Shown here: in pieces, positions 47,115-57,840 of the stretch
Layout: each line of letters begins with the position of its first letter
How positions within the stretch are numbered: position 1 is the first letter of the stretch
Origin: Proteles cristata cristata
Lineage: Eukaryota > Chordata > Mammalia > Carnivora > Hyaenidae
Direction: 5' to 3'
NCBI GenBank assembly: GCA_017311185.1
Contig: JAESUZ010002551.1
Coordinates: 1,612,001 to 1,676,000, forward strand
Length of the DNA stretch: 64,000 bases
Notes under the pieces: model-generated
What the model was told of the DNA's origin: nothing
The model's database searches: none
The model's input: the letters and a program-made list of their open reading frames with translations, nothing else
Program-made: the position numbers and the translations under genes

Positions 47115-47944
47115 AGTAAAAGTAAAATACTCTTTATAACACATCCACTTGAGACACAGGTCTGCAGAAATTTACCAAGGGACAGCTTTGCTGGTAGTTA
47201 ATAAGGGTTCAAACAGCCTCTACCTGGGCAGACCACAAGATGAAATAGATATGATCTTTAAAGCAGCTATAGAAAAAAAAAACAGGATTAAATATAATGG
47301 CCCGTCTATAATGATACAGTCAGCGTTGGCTGATCTATCCATCTGTAAGCTGGCAGACAAGAAAGATAAATACTCTCATTATGACTTGAGCATGCCCCAC
47401 TTAGTTCTCTAGGAAATCTGTGGTGCACACATTCTGCACCACTTAGATGCTCCTTTGTCAGATTTGACAAAAAAGCATTTCCCAGATTTAGAAGTTCCAC
47501 TCTGCCAGGAACATTTTGTAGGCAATGCAGTTAGCATCCCTGTTGAGTGGCAAGGAGCTAATGACAGGAAGGAGATGTGCCCACCAGGAGGGATGAACAG
47601 ACAGCAAAGGGTGAGGAAATAGGGATTGAGGGATTTCACACTCACTCTATATCCTTAAGCATCATCCCTCCTTATGTGACTCCTCAGCTCCCAGAAAGAC
47701 CACATAATGGAACTGTACCAGTAGATGCCAACCCCACACACTGAGGCTAAGGAAAATGCATGGATGCTTTTGAGCAAAGACAAGGAGAACAGAGTGGGAT
47801 GCTCATGGCATTGTTAGGAAAACAGTCTGACTGAGGCACAGGTGCGTTTTCAGGACTTGAGACACAAAGCTGAATTAATTCTGTGTCTCAGGTAATGACA
47901 GAACTTGAAAGTCAAATACAAAGCCAGAACTTCTGCTCTTTGGT
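47115..47944. other. Unassigned sequence
   Basis: The 87-codon frame at 47149-47412 reads like ordinary protein composition (for example DEIDMIFKAAIEKKNRIKYN), but I recognise no family. It has no flanking splice sites, retrocopy tail or second reading-frame support. Confidence 0.4.
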
Positions 47945-48115
47945 ACAGCATCTCAACTCATTTCATCTTCCTATCTTGCCTGTGAGGCAGATGTTCTTTT
48001 CCACATTTTACAGATGAGGAAATGGACACTCAGAGCAGTTCAATGACTCATCCAAGATCACATACTTTATAAGCGTCAAAAAACAAGTTCTTTCTCCTCT
48101 GAATCCAGTCTTGTA
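47945..48115 (-). mobile_element. MIR
   Basis: 'ctcatttcatcttcctatcttgcctgtgaggcag', 'cacattttacagatgaggaaatggacactcagagcag' and 'ccaagatcacatac' are strong reversed MIR landmarks. Confidence 0.85.
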
Positions 48116-49085
48116 ATGCAGTAGGCACTGAGGTGCATTTGAAGGTATTTGAACTTGCCAACTCAAATGCCTCATCACTGCATGATCCAAGGCACTCAGA
48201 GTAGCCTAGAATACCATGCATTTCCACAGAGTTGCAGAATGTTTCAACAGTTTAAATCATACCACCATTTACTGACCCCACTTTTATCAGATGGCAGAGT
48301 TGGAGGGGAAGGGCAGCCATGTTCCTTAGGGAAGTACATCTGACCCTTTCCGTTCTGAGATGCCATTTGGGCATCTTTACCCACCTCTTAAAGCAATGTT
48401 CCTCTTCCTATCAATGCACCTGGAACTCCCAGGAACCTTTCATCTCCCTAGTCCTCTTATGCCTGTCTGGAGCATTTCACATAATAAATTGTTTAACATC
48501 AATTCAAGCTTCTACCAACAGACTAAATGGGCCAAAAACAAAAAATGAGAAAAACTTCCAACAATGAGAATAGTAGACAAATGGGCAATGTATTCAATGA
48601 ACACCAAGAATGGAAAGGCTTTGGTAGATTATCACTTCCTAGTGAAATCAGACTCACACTACCCATAAATGTCCTCCATAATGAAGGGAATGAAAGAGCT
48701 AGAAAATGATCAAGCCTACATAGCAGCAGCCTGTAGTTCCTGAAGCATTAGGATTAGATAGGTCTCTCAAATGGAGGCACTGCTGATGCTGTGTCCCGCC
48801 ACAGGCATAGAAGAATCAACCCTTCCAGGCCCCTGAGTGTGGGCTACCATTCAGTCAATATTATCACTGAAACTTGAAGAAATAGCATTAGTGTGAAGTG
48901 GACATCACAGCAGTGTTTAGAAAGCTCAAAGAAAAATCATAAATCATGCATAATTCTGTTCCTGGGAGGCAAAAAGAGAAGAAAAAGAAAAAGAATCACT
49001 TAATTTGCATAGTATATATTAACTTGCCATCTTTGGATGGAATAAAGTAAGAAGGGTCTTAACTTTACCTGAAGGGCATGAACAA
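48116..49085. other. Unassigned sequence
   Basis: No gene. The overlapping frames at 48319-48709 lack domains. Confidence 0.5.
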
Positions 49086-49087
49086 AA

Positions 49088-49276
49088 ACAGCGGTTCTCA
49101 AAGAGCCATCCCAGACCAGCAGGACCCACAGCAGCTGGGAACTTGTTGCAAATACCAATTCTGAAGTCCCTTTAGATCTCCTTAAATAGAAACTATGTGG
49201 GTGGAGCCTGGCAACTGGGGGCTTAACAAGTCTTCCAGGTGATTCTAATCATGCTCAAGCTTGATAACTACTGAAT
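49088..49276 (+). mobile_element. MER5A-like hAT element, near complete
   Basis: 'cagcggttctcaaagagcc' starts the element, with 'gctgggaacttgttgcaaatacc', 'gggtggagcctggcaac', 'cttccaggtgattctaatcatgctc' and the end 'gataactactg'. The terminal inverted repeats are recognisable. Confidence 0.85.
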
Positions 49277-49384
49277 TAAAACAACCTGAATACACCTTTT
49301 AAGCCTTAACTAAACTCAGAGCCAAAAGCATACACAGAAGAAAGAAAAAGTTAATTTATTACCTGGGACACATCAATAAATAAT

Positions 49385-49562
49385 TAAGCCCTTTCTGCCG
49401 TACATATCCTTTCTTTCCTCAGCTTCCTACTCTCTAAAATGGGAATATTATTATCATCTAGTTCACTAGGATATTATGAGGATTAAACAAAATAATGTTT
49501 GCATTAATGAAAGATAAGTGACCCAACTGTAAGCATTCAAAAATGTTAGCTATTATTATTAA
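49385..49562 (+). mobile_element. MIR 3' half
   Basis: 'tttcctcagcttcctactctctaaaatgggaatattattatc' and 'ctaggatattatgaggattaaac' match the MIR 3' half. Confidence 0.78.
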
Positions 49563-49748
49563 AATTTCAAATTAATACCAGACCCAAACTTCCAAACCTC
49601 AAGGTAATGACTACAGGGATAATCAGATTTAAGCAAGCCAAATGTAACTGAGAAAATTTATGAATTAGGAGAAAAAGCAACCAAATATAAATTAGGAAAA
49701 ATTACAGACCAAATGTAAAAGAGAAACTTTACAAAATGTGGAAACACA

Positions 49749-49750
<2 letters not shown>

Positions 49751-49824
<74 letters not shown>
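49751..49824. repeat. (AC)37 microsatellite
   Basis: An uninterrupted 74-bp AC tract, the longest pure microsatellite in the window. The minus-strand frame of alternating V and C residues across it is an artefact. Confidence 0.98.
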
Positions 49825-49826
<2 letters not shown>

Positions 49827-50286
49827 CCCGATTTTGAAGGGAGTAACATCAGGAGCAGTAGTTAATGAGGTCTGATCACTGTTCAGTCCATCCAGCTTCC
49901 ATTCTGAGGAGGAACAAGTAAATGTAAACCACCTTTAGGGTGACTAGTTCTGGGAGTAATTCATGCTCTCTGAAGCTATAAAATTGAGACTGGGCAGCAG
50001 AAGATAAGATAAAATATCTCTCAACCATATTCTTTTGGTTCATAAATGGCAACCAAGTCCATTAAAAAAGCAAGATTTTTTTGATAAAAATTTTCAAGCA
50101 GCAAGCTCCATGGCCAGGGCAAGCCATAAAACAAGACCTAACCAAAAATAGAAGGATAAATCTCTCTGCTTATTTAAACCCAAGTTCCAGACGAAAGTTT
50201 GTAAACCTAAAATCAACTAAAATTTTTTTTAAACGTTCATAAGGAAATATCAAGAAATAACTCAAGAGTTAAAAGTGAAATTATGG

Positions 50287-50551
50287 TAGAAATAGACTGA
50301 GAGGGGGGCGCCTGGGTGGCTTAGTCGGTTAAGCGTCCGACTTTCGCTTGGGTCATGATCTCGCGGTTCGTGGGTTCGAGCCCCGCGTCGGGCTCTGTGC
50401 TGACTGCCAGCCTCAGAGCCTGGAGCCTGTTTCAGAGTCTGTGACTCCCTCTCTGACCCTCCTGCTCACGCTCTCTCTCTCTCTCCTAGAAATAAATAAA
50501 AAACATTAAAAAAAATAAAAAATAAAAAATCATTAGAAATAGACTGAGAGG
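50287..50551 (+). mobile_element. Young full-length carnivore SINE, perfect 18-bp duplication
   Basis: The body is 50305-50533. The A box is TGGCTTAGTCGG (50317-50328) and the B box GGTTCGAGCCC (50373-50383). Next come 'gactgccagcctcagagcctgg', 'ctctctcctagaaataaataa' and a (AAAAAT)n-type tail. TAGAAATAGACTGAGAGG occurs at 50287-50304 and 50534-50551. This is the best-preserved copy here, and its internal promoter boxes look usable. Confidence 0.98.
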
Positions 50552-51178
50552 TGATTTCAGTGAAGCAAGAAAGACACTCTTAAAAATACTTGGGTCATTT
50601 CAAAAACCAATCTTATAACTGGCTGGAGACTTGGAAAAGCAGAAAGAATCTTTTGCAAGGACTTCCAACTCACTGACTTCATTCATCCAGAACCTGCCTT
50701 GATTGATCTGTCATGTTCCTCCCAGAGCGATGGAAATGATTTTCACCTCATCCATTTTTCCCTGTGGCGCTCTATTCTTTAGCACATTGTGAGCATGTCG
50801 GCTGGAACTGTACAGATCAACTGTACAGTCCACATCTAATTCAACCTTTGCAAGTACATGAAGGAGGAAACATATGTATATGTGTGGATTGACCTTGGCA
50901 GTCAGGCAAAGAGAAAACAGTCCTCTCTGGCCCACCGTTTCCCCCCTCCTGCAGGGTTTTCCAGAGCCCTTTCCACCCAGGCCTTGTGAAAGCATGGAAA
51001 TATTTCATTCACTTGAAAAACTAGTCTGCATTATGGGGCAGAGATAAATGCACTATCGAGTTACTGTGAAGGACAGGCGGTACAGGAAATAAGTGAGAGT
51101 CCCTACCCAGCTATATTGAGTTATCTTTGAAGAAAGGTATTTCAGAAGATGAGCCAGTGGGAGAGACAGTAGAATGAA
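50552..51178. other. Unassigned sequence
   Basis: The minus-strand frame at 50711-50995 (94 codons) has no recognisable domain. No repeat is identified. Confidence 0.45.
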
Positions 51179-51179
51179 G

Positions 51180-51300
51180 TTTCAGTTTCAGCTCTGCTCA
51201 GGCTTTGCTACATAGGATAAGTTCATTTCTGCCTCTGGACCTATTTCTGTATCTTTACGGTTAGAAAAGTAAGCTGTATTGGTAGTTTCCAAATCTAGAT
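51180..51300 (+). mobile_element. MIR fragment
   Basis: 'gtttcagctctgctcaggctttgc', 'taagttcatttctgcctctggacctatttctgtatc' are consistent with the MIR core. Confidence 0.55.
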
Positions 51301-51304
51301 ACTC

Positions 51305-51420
51305 GTCTAGGCTTTCAACTATATTTTTGGGTACCAGCCCAGATCTTTTTCATCAGAATCGTAAGAAATAAGGCCCAGGATATGTATTTTCAAAAAAAAA
51401 AAAAAAATCCAGCTCTGGAT
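51305..51420 (+). mobile_element. MER5-like fragment with A run
   Basis: 'gtaccagcccagatctttttcatcagaatcg' and 'gcccaggatatgtattttc' resemble the MER5 3' half. A 15-base A run lies inside. Confidence 0.45.
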
Positions 51421-51589
51421 TAGTTTGTAAATTTCTGGATTAGATCATCGCTAAGGACCATTTTTGTTGTGTATGTTGTATGCCCAGCACCAGTGTGTCC
51501 TTTAAATAAGGGATAGAGAAGATATGGCTTTTATACCCCCCCCAAACTTTAAATGTAAATAAGAAGCAGAACTCCTTAATTGTTCCAGT

Positions 51590-52080
51590 TTCCTTTTACA
51601 GAGTAACAAGGCACCCCAAAATTTAATGGCTGAAAATAACATTCATTTTTCTTATGAATCTGCAATTTAGGCAGACCTTGGTGGAGACAACTCCTTTCTC
51701 TACAAATTATATCTGAGGCAGCTCTAGACTGGGGACTGTGTCCCCTAAAGGTTTGTTCACAAATGTCTGGTGGTTGATACTGGCTGTGTGCGAGGACCTC
51801 AGCTAAACGCAACCAGCTGGAACTTACACATGGCCTCTCCATGTGGCTGCTTCACTGCCTCACAGCAAGGCATCTGGGCTGTAAGGATGAGCATCCCTAG
51901 AGAGAGAAAGCAGCAGGAGCAAGAAGCCTTATCACTATTCACCAACTATTGTCACTAGGCGTCCCTAGAAAGTGACACTTCTACTTCATTTTCTCTTCAT
52001 GAGGAAGTTACAAAACCCTGCGCGGGTTCAAAGGTGGGGTGGGGAGCAAGTAGATCCCAACTCTTGAGGGGAGAGTGGTA
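51590..52080 (-). mobile_element. Ancient MaLR/MER-type repeat, family uncertain
   Basis: 'agagtaacaaggcaccccaaaatttaatggctgaaaataac', 'acacatggcctctccatgtggctgcttc', 'gagagagaaagcagcaggagcaagaagcc' and 'actcttgaggggagagtgg' are in the order of a common mammalian repeat related to the copy at 35486. Confidence 0.5.
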
Positions 52081-52449
52081 TAGTTCTGGAAGAACATGGA
52101 GAACCAGAAATATTTTTAGAAAATAAAATCTGCCATACCAATGAATAAAACATAGGTTATGATGGCAAATAGTGGTGAGTAGTAAGAAATTGACTGGATA
52201 GGTACAGTATACAAGATTATAAAAGAACTTGAAGAGTTTAGATACGTTCAGTAGGAAAATGAGCCATTGAAGAGTTTGGAGCAAAGGATTCTGACTGAAT
52301 CCATCCCAGTGGATTCCAATGAGAGATGTATTTGGTGAATGAAGGTGAGCTTTGTAAAGTGCTTCAGAGAAAGTGTTTTACAGGCCTGGAGAACTCAGTT
52401 CTATGTTTTCTTAACCATTTCTAAAGCTGTAAACTTCAAAAGGAGGACA

Positions 52450-52635
52450 ATGGGAGCACTTTGGGGTATCTACTGTGTGCCACAAGAACCATTAGAGGCC
52501 AATATTATCATCCCCTCTTGACAGATGAGGAGAATGAGGCTTAGAAACATTACATAACTTGCCTGAAGTCATACAGCTTATAATTCATAGGGCCATTATT
52601 GAAGCCCAACCAAGTTTGTCTGACTACAAAGGAAG
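52450..52635 (-). mobile_element. MIR
   Basis: 'gggtatctactgtgtgccac', 'tattatcatcccctcttgacagatgaggagaatgaggc', 'ataacttgcctgaagtcatacagc' and 'gaagcccaaccaag' are clear reversed MIR landmarks. Confidence 0.83.
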
Positions 52636-52649
52636 AATTTTTCTGAGTG

Positions 52650-52694
52650 TCATGCTCACTATGTCATGCTCATGACATTGTCATGTCATGTCAG
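52650..52694. repeat. Short degenerate TCATG tandem repeat
   Basis: TCATG or close variants recur about six times in 45 bp, on both strands because CATGA is its inverse. Confidence 0.7.
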
Positions 52695-52699
52695 TGATG

Positions 52700-53544
52700 G
52701 CTTTATCATTTTGAAGATGAAATTTATGTTTTATGCAAAAAGATAAATAATGTAGTAGTCCCTCTCTATCTGTGTTTTAATGTCAGGTAATGGAAAATGA
52801 AGGCAACAGAAAAATTCAAAGCAAATTCTCTGCTTTGGGCTTAGAATAAGAACTTTTTGAGAAATATTGGAAAGGAGGAAGCTATACACCATGGTACAAC
52901 TAACTGTAATATGGCCTTCCCCATCCACACATAGAGAAACACCTAAGTGACTCAGAAAAGTATATTCTCTGAAGAACCCAAAGAAAACCACAATAAAGTA
53001 GGAGAGAATTTGTAGAGATTTTATGGTCTTTCGTTATCCCCTTTCTATAGAAAACAGCGTTCACACTCCATATTTCTTCTCCCATGAAGCTGCATATACT
53101 GTTCTTATTTAGAAACTCAATCTGCAACCTTGACCCCACCCCATCCTTGAGTCCAGGGACAGATTAGAAGTCTGACAATGCTAGTTTTTGAACTTTTATA
53201 GCAACTGTTCACTCCGAGGCACCTAAAAAGTCCTCTATTGATTGGGAGAAAAAGAGTTTGTGATATGACTCTAACCAGTGGAATTTATACTATCATAAGA
53301 GCCTTGTGGGTATAAAAAATAAATCCAACACTAGGACTGCAGGCCTAGTGAGGGGCTGGGGACCAGGAATCCTGTGAGCTAAAAGGGAGTGGTAGCACCT
53401 CCTCCTCCAAAGTTATTGCATATACACTAACACACTAACACATTTCAAGTCTGACCCAAACCAATTCCAAATGTAAGGTCTCCTCAAAAGGACAGCTGGC
53501 TGAGACAAAGATAATGAGATCTTCCACAGTAATTGTTTTGATAA
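52700..53544. other. Unassigned sequence
   Basis: No gene or confident repeat. Confidence 0.5.
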
Positions 53545-53680
53545 TTACAGAGCATATCCGTGAGCATTACCTCATTTAAGATGACAAACAACAGTACAAG
53601 GTAGGTGCTATTAGCATTATACTACAGATGAGAAAACTGAGACACAGAGCGGTTTAAGATCTTAAAGCTTCATGGCAATG
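53545..53680 (-). mobile_element. MIR
   Basis: 'catatccgtgagcattacctcatttaag', 'aaggtaggtgctattagcattatactacagatgagaaaactgagacacagagcgg' are strong reversed MIR landmarks. Confidence 0.83.
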
Positions 53681-53777
53681 TTAGTGTCCCAATTTAGCCT
53701 TTCTTGTGAGTGCATGACAAAAGTATCCCTGCCTCCCATTATGGGCACTACCCCCCCATGCCTCACCAGCAGCATCA

Positions 53778-53844
<67 letters not shown>
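53778..53844. repeat. Compound (CT)n(AC)n microsatellite
   Basis: About 25 bp of CT repeats (53778-53802) passes directly into about 42 bp of AC repeats (53803-53844). Confidence 0.97.
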
Positions 53845-53845
<1 letters not shown>

Positions 53846-54599
53846 ATTAAGAGGATGTTTGCGGCTTAGAGTGGCCCAAGCACCACGTTAGAAAATGCTA
53901 AAGCTTTTCTGCAAGGGGTGCAAGAGCAGACAGGCGATGCCATAGCCTCTTGGCTTCTCTAGCAGCCTAATGTAATACTGGTGTCTCTCCCAGATACTGT
54001 AGAGGCCCTTAAAACAATTGTAGAGGGCTATGTTGTTAATTCTACTCTGCATTGGAGATCATGAAGAATTTCCCACTGTGAGGACCCACCAAGAGAAAGT
54101 ATTTCCCACAGAAGTATGAGGCTCAGAAGCGGGAGTAGCAAAGATTCTCCAACAAACCACTTGGCCATGAGTTTCAACGAGGAAGGGAGGCAGGGAAGGC
54201 CCCAGCCTCCTGCTCCTATACGTGCCACACAAGGGTGTAGATCAGAGGTGAGATTCTAACTCCTATGATGCTTGTCAACATTCCGGTGCAGGAACAGATG
54301 AGCAAGGGGTTGATATGCTCCTTAGGAATTTATAGGAACTCCAACGGGGTGGCCAAAACAAGTGCAGAGATAGATTCTCTACCTCACTGACTATGATGTG
54401 CCTTACAAAAGACACAAGGAAAGTGCTCTTCGAAGTGAGTGGCCTGGTGACCAGCAGAAGCAGAAATGGCCTCTGCTTTATTCCCCATGCCCAGGTCCTG
54501 GATCTCCTGGTCAACTGCCCGTGTTAGATCCCCTTGCCGTGGACAAATCTGGGTACACTGCCTGTCTCGGCATTTCATGGCCCAGTGTGATAAGTAGCT
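53845..54599. other. Unassigned sequence
   Basis: No gene or repeat. The frames on both strands between 54028 and 54601 show no domain. Confidence 0.5.
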
Positions 54600-54965
54600 G
54601 ATTTATGATGAGAAGGAAAGCCAGGCTTTCTCATTTGCATATTTTACCTTATGGAAATTTCCCTTCCATCTCATAACTCTCCCAGTGCTGGCATTTGGGT
54701 AATTTTCTTCTCCAGTTGGCTTTGTTAAACAGCAGCAAAATGTCTGGGCGTTTGGCCACAGCGGAGGGGCAGGCAATGCTTGACTGAGATAAAGTGCATT
54801 TGACTTGGCAGGTGCGCCCAAAGCCCCTGAGGGCAGTGGGAGGTATGCTTTATCTAATTATTCACAGCCCTGCTACAGGGACAGAATGGCGCATTGGCCC
54901 AAAGATAGCAAAAGGCCACTCTTGTTTTAGCACTGGCCCTCTTTGGAGAAGGCAGACCTGGGTTG
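54600..54965. promoter_or_regulatory. Candidate enhancer-like motif cluster (weak)
   Basis: Repeat-free DNA with an ATTTGCAT octamer (54633-54640), a palindromic kB-like GGAAATTTCC (54653-54662), AGATAA (54787-54792) and TTATCT beside TAATTA (54850-54860). Each motif is common. Their grouping in a repeat-free island is the only support. Confidence 0.22.
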
Positions 54966-55384
54966 AGAACATCACCCTCCACACTGGGAAACTTGGACAC
55001 AAGAAAATCGGACTAAAAAACGATATAACCAGAACTCTCTCCCAGACAACTGCAGCCACCTAGGATCCGGGGTTGCTGCCCCGTCTCTCTGTGACCTTGG
55101 AGAAGGCACACAGCCTCTCTGTGCCTTCAATCCCAGCATGACATGAATGCCCTTCTGCTAAACTGCCCACCAAGAACTTAGGAAGCTAAGAAATCGGATG
55201 GCTGGAGTGAGAATTTTTTGTACAAAATATCCTAATTCATTACAGTAAAATGAATGAATACCTGATTTTGGGGTACTCGTGGCTAGGAGAAATTTTCAAA
55301 AGAAAGGCCCATTCCCAGAGTTCCTGAAAGAAATTTATAGTCTGATAAAAAGACAGGAACTTCTTTTGTGTGAAGTTGAAGACC
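54966..55384. other. Mostly unassigned, with a possible MIR piece
   Basis: 'ctctgtgaccttggagaaggcacacagcctctctgtgccttc' at about 55085-55130 looks like the MIR core on the plus strand. The rest is unassigned. Confidence 0.5.
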
Positions 55385-55500
55385 AAATATCTACCTGATT
55401 ACGTGAGCTCACTGAAGACAAAGACCAGCCCATTCACCTCTGTACCCTGAGTGCCCGGCGTGTAAGTGCACTGATTGATACTGGTTAAATGAATGGATGA
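55385..55500 (+). mobile_element. L2 3' end
   Basis: 'acgtgagctcactgaagacaaagacc', 'ctgtaccctgagtgcccggcgtgtaag' and 'ggttaaatgaatggatg' match the L2 terminus. Confidence 0.7.
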
Positions 55501-56049
55501 TGGAAAGGGCCAAATTAGAACTAGAAGAGTATGTCTGTCCATACTTACAACAAAGTAGGCCCTCAAGAAGTATTTTTCTTTTTCTTTTTCTTGCCCTCTG
55601 TCTTTTCTTCCCTCTTTGCCAGCAATACAAACCTTCTTATAGATAGGCATCAAATATTAAATATTTTTCTATAGTATTGAGTGTCTGAGCCTATTTTATA
55701 ATGCTTCCCTCATTTAGTTCTCTAATATTTATATTATGACTAATTCACTTGTGTTCCACCCTTGGGGGCGGGGGTAGAGAGTGGACAAATAAGAAAATGA
55801 CAGGCTGTGCTCAGTGTATATCTACCCCTGGGAAACCAACCAGTTATATGACCAGCAGAGGGTCAGCCATGGATAGAAATATATATATATATATTTTCGG
55901 AATGACTTCATTAGAAATTTATGCTGGATTTGGGAGGAGAGTGAAGGGCTGTGAAGTTAAATAGATAGACAGCCAGAATTCCAGAAATAATGGCCACCAT
56001 AAAATTGAGAATGGGGAATAAATGTGCAAGTCAAAGAATATCTTAGAAA
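55501..56049. other. Unassigned sequence
   Basis: No gene. It includes a short (AT)n run at about 55878-55894 and a partial CTCF-like motif at 55852-55866. Confidence 0.5.
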
Positions 56050-56150
56050 ACAGTCAGTCGCACCCCTTTGTTCTATGGACTGGAAAATGAAAGCTCAGAG
56101 ACTGTCCAAGGCCACATAGTTGATCAGAATCCAGCCATAGCCTTTACCAG
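56050..56150 (-). mobile_element. MIR fragment
   Basis: 'ctatggactggaaaatgaaagctcagagactgtccaaggccacatagttgatcagaatcc' is a reversed MIR core. Confidence 0.65.
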
Positions 56151-56489
56151 CCCTGTGTCACCTCCTGAGCCAGGATGAATCCCCCGCCCAATGCCTTTCC
56201 TAATGCCAAAATCAGGAAAGCTGATTTCACAGAGCTTAGATCACTTTATTCAAAAAGAATACTGGACAAGGATCCCGTGGTACTTTTAGTGATTCCTGGA
56301 TGAAGCAGACCCTTTGGAGCCAGCTGCTTTGAATAACAGGGTTGGCAGACGTCACACACCTCTGGCCTGACAAAAATTTAAAGGAGACATGTGCCCCATA
56401 ATGGCTTCAGAGTCTAACGTCGACTCTGCACTGATTTTGCACACAGAGTACAGCAAAGACCACCGCCACCCTTCAATGCAGACCATATG
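56151..56489. other. Unassigned sequence
   Basis: Nothing recognisable. Confidence 0.5.
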
Positions 56490-56600
56490 CTCGGAGAGGA
56501 CTTCGGAGTCATAAATTCAGTTCCAATCCTGGCTCCGATTTCAAGTGATTTAATAACGTGGGCAAGACCACTCATTGCTTCCAACCCTCAGAGGAGCTGG
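56490..56600 (+). mobile_element. MIR fragment
   Basis: 'ggagtcataaattcagttccaatcctggctccg' and 'gtgatttaataacgtgggcaagaccactc' fit MIR. Confidence 0.6.
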
Positions 56601-56891
56601 AAGAGACATTTTATAAGTTCACTTCTACATGTAAGTGTCCATGATTCCATTACACATCCAATTATCCTGAGAAAACTTTGAGCAGGTTACCCTTGAGCCT
56701 TGTGGTGAAAAGTTAGATGCCACATCAGCTTAACAAACTTTCAGAACACTCAACAACACCATGTCTCATCCAGAAAATGTGCTCTCCATTTCAGCTCCTA
56801 ACCTTACCCTCTAATGCGTATCAAAACAGAAATGATAATGCACCCTCTAATATCTTGGGGGTAATAAGGATCTCAGAACTATTATTTTAAG

Positions 56892-57122
56892 AGAAAATTG
56901 ACAAGGGTGCCTGGGTGGCTCAGCTGGTTAAGCATTCAACTTTGGCTCAGGTCATGATCTCACCAGGTCATGTGTTCAAGTCCCACCTCCAGCTTAGAGC
57001 CTGGAGCCTGCTTCACATTCTCTCTCTCTCTCTCTCTTTCTGCTCCTCCCCTGCTCATGCTCTATCTCTTCCCCTCTCTCTCAGAAATAAATAAATATTT
57101 TAAAAAATTTTAAAGAAAATTG
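56892..57122 (+). mobile_element. Carnivore tRNA-derived SINE
   Basis: The body is about 56903-57113: 'gggtgcctgggtggctcagctggttaag', 'ggctcaggtcatgatctcacc' and a long CT tract. AGAAAATTG at 56892-56900 and 57114-57122 is a short duplication. Confidence 0.95.
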
Positions 57123-57540
57123 GAAGAACATTTTTCTCAATTTCACGCCTATTTTCTGTGAGCCCATTTTATTTCATAAAAAGCCTTTCTTCTTCCATGG
57201 GCAGCCACGGTATTTAAAATCTTTAACCTTCTACATAAATCAAAGCCTCTTTTCTCTTTATAGGTGTGTTCTCTCAACTCTCTCATTTGTCTACATCATT
57301 AGGCACCAAAGAGTTTTTAGCTTTCCCCACACCCCACAGAGCCCAAGCATAACCTCCACACAAGTACACAAAGTGATCAGTAAATCCCTCAAGAAGAGCC
57401 TGTTGTACCCTCTTGGCATCATCAGCTCTGGTTGCCAGCTCGGCCCTCCCCACACCTTGCTTCTGCATCCCACCCCAGGTCACGTCTTCAGTGGTTACGA
57501 TCTGAACTACCAATTCAGGCAACGTGACTATAACCAACTG
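57123..57540. other. Unassigned sequence
   Basis: No gene can be supported. The minus-strand frame at 57283-57537 (84 codons, with AKRVQQALLEGFTDHFVYLC) reads smoothly, but I recognise no family and see no splice or start context. Confidence 0.4.
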
Positions 57541-57549
57541 TTTTTTTTA

Positions 57550-57840
57550 ATGATTTCTTCAAGACCCTGTCACTGTCCAATAAACACGGAGCTGTTCACT
57601 GCGGCCGTTCGAAAAGCAGCTAATAGCAGGATGCACTTTGGCTCCCTTCCCACCCCTGGCTCGGTCAATTGTGAGTTCACAGCCCACTGACCTGCGCGGC
57701 CTTGAGCTAAGGTCTTTGGCGGGAACGGCTGTGGTCCTGCGCTTGCTGGTGCGGCCTCTCCACTGTCCTGTTTCCTGTCGCCCTGTGTTTGCCTTGTCCT
57801 CTTTCAAACGCTCAGTTATGTGAAGCAGCGGCCAGTCTCT
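57550..57840. promoter_or_regulatory. CpG-dense patch with CCAAT and E2F-like motifs
   Basis: I count 14 CpG in 57587-57831, far more than in flanking DNA. CCAAT lies at 57577-57581 and TTTGGCGGGAA, close to the E2F consensus, at 57715-57725. No TATA box is evident between them. It could be a small TATA-less promoter, an alternative first exon or an unmethylated enhancer. It is shorter than a formal CpG island. A 109-codon minus frame (57559-57888) crosses it with no recognisable domain. Confidence 0.35.

Noticed and set aside
47149..47412. 87-codon frame with protein-like composition
   Set aside because: I recognise no family and see no exon boundaries or retrocopy marks. Not enough to call a gene.
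49658..49849. Frame with long alternating V-C residues
   Set aside because: It is the translation of the (AC)37 microsatellite.
50305..50390. tRNA-like head of the SINE as a tRNA gene
   Set aside because: A and B boxes are present, but the sequence continues into the SINE body and does not fold as a complete tRNA.
57283..57537. 84-codon minus-strand frame
   Set aside because: It reads smoothly but has no known motif, and a second frame is open in the same place, which suggests base bias rather than coding.
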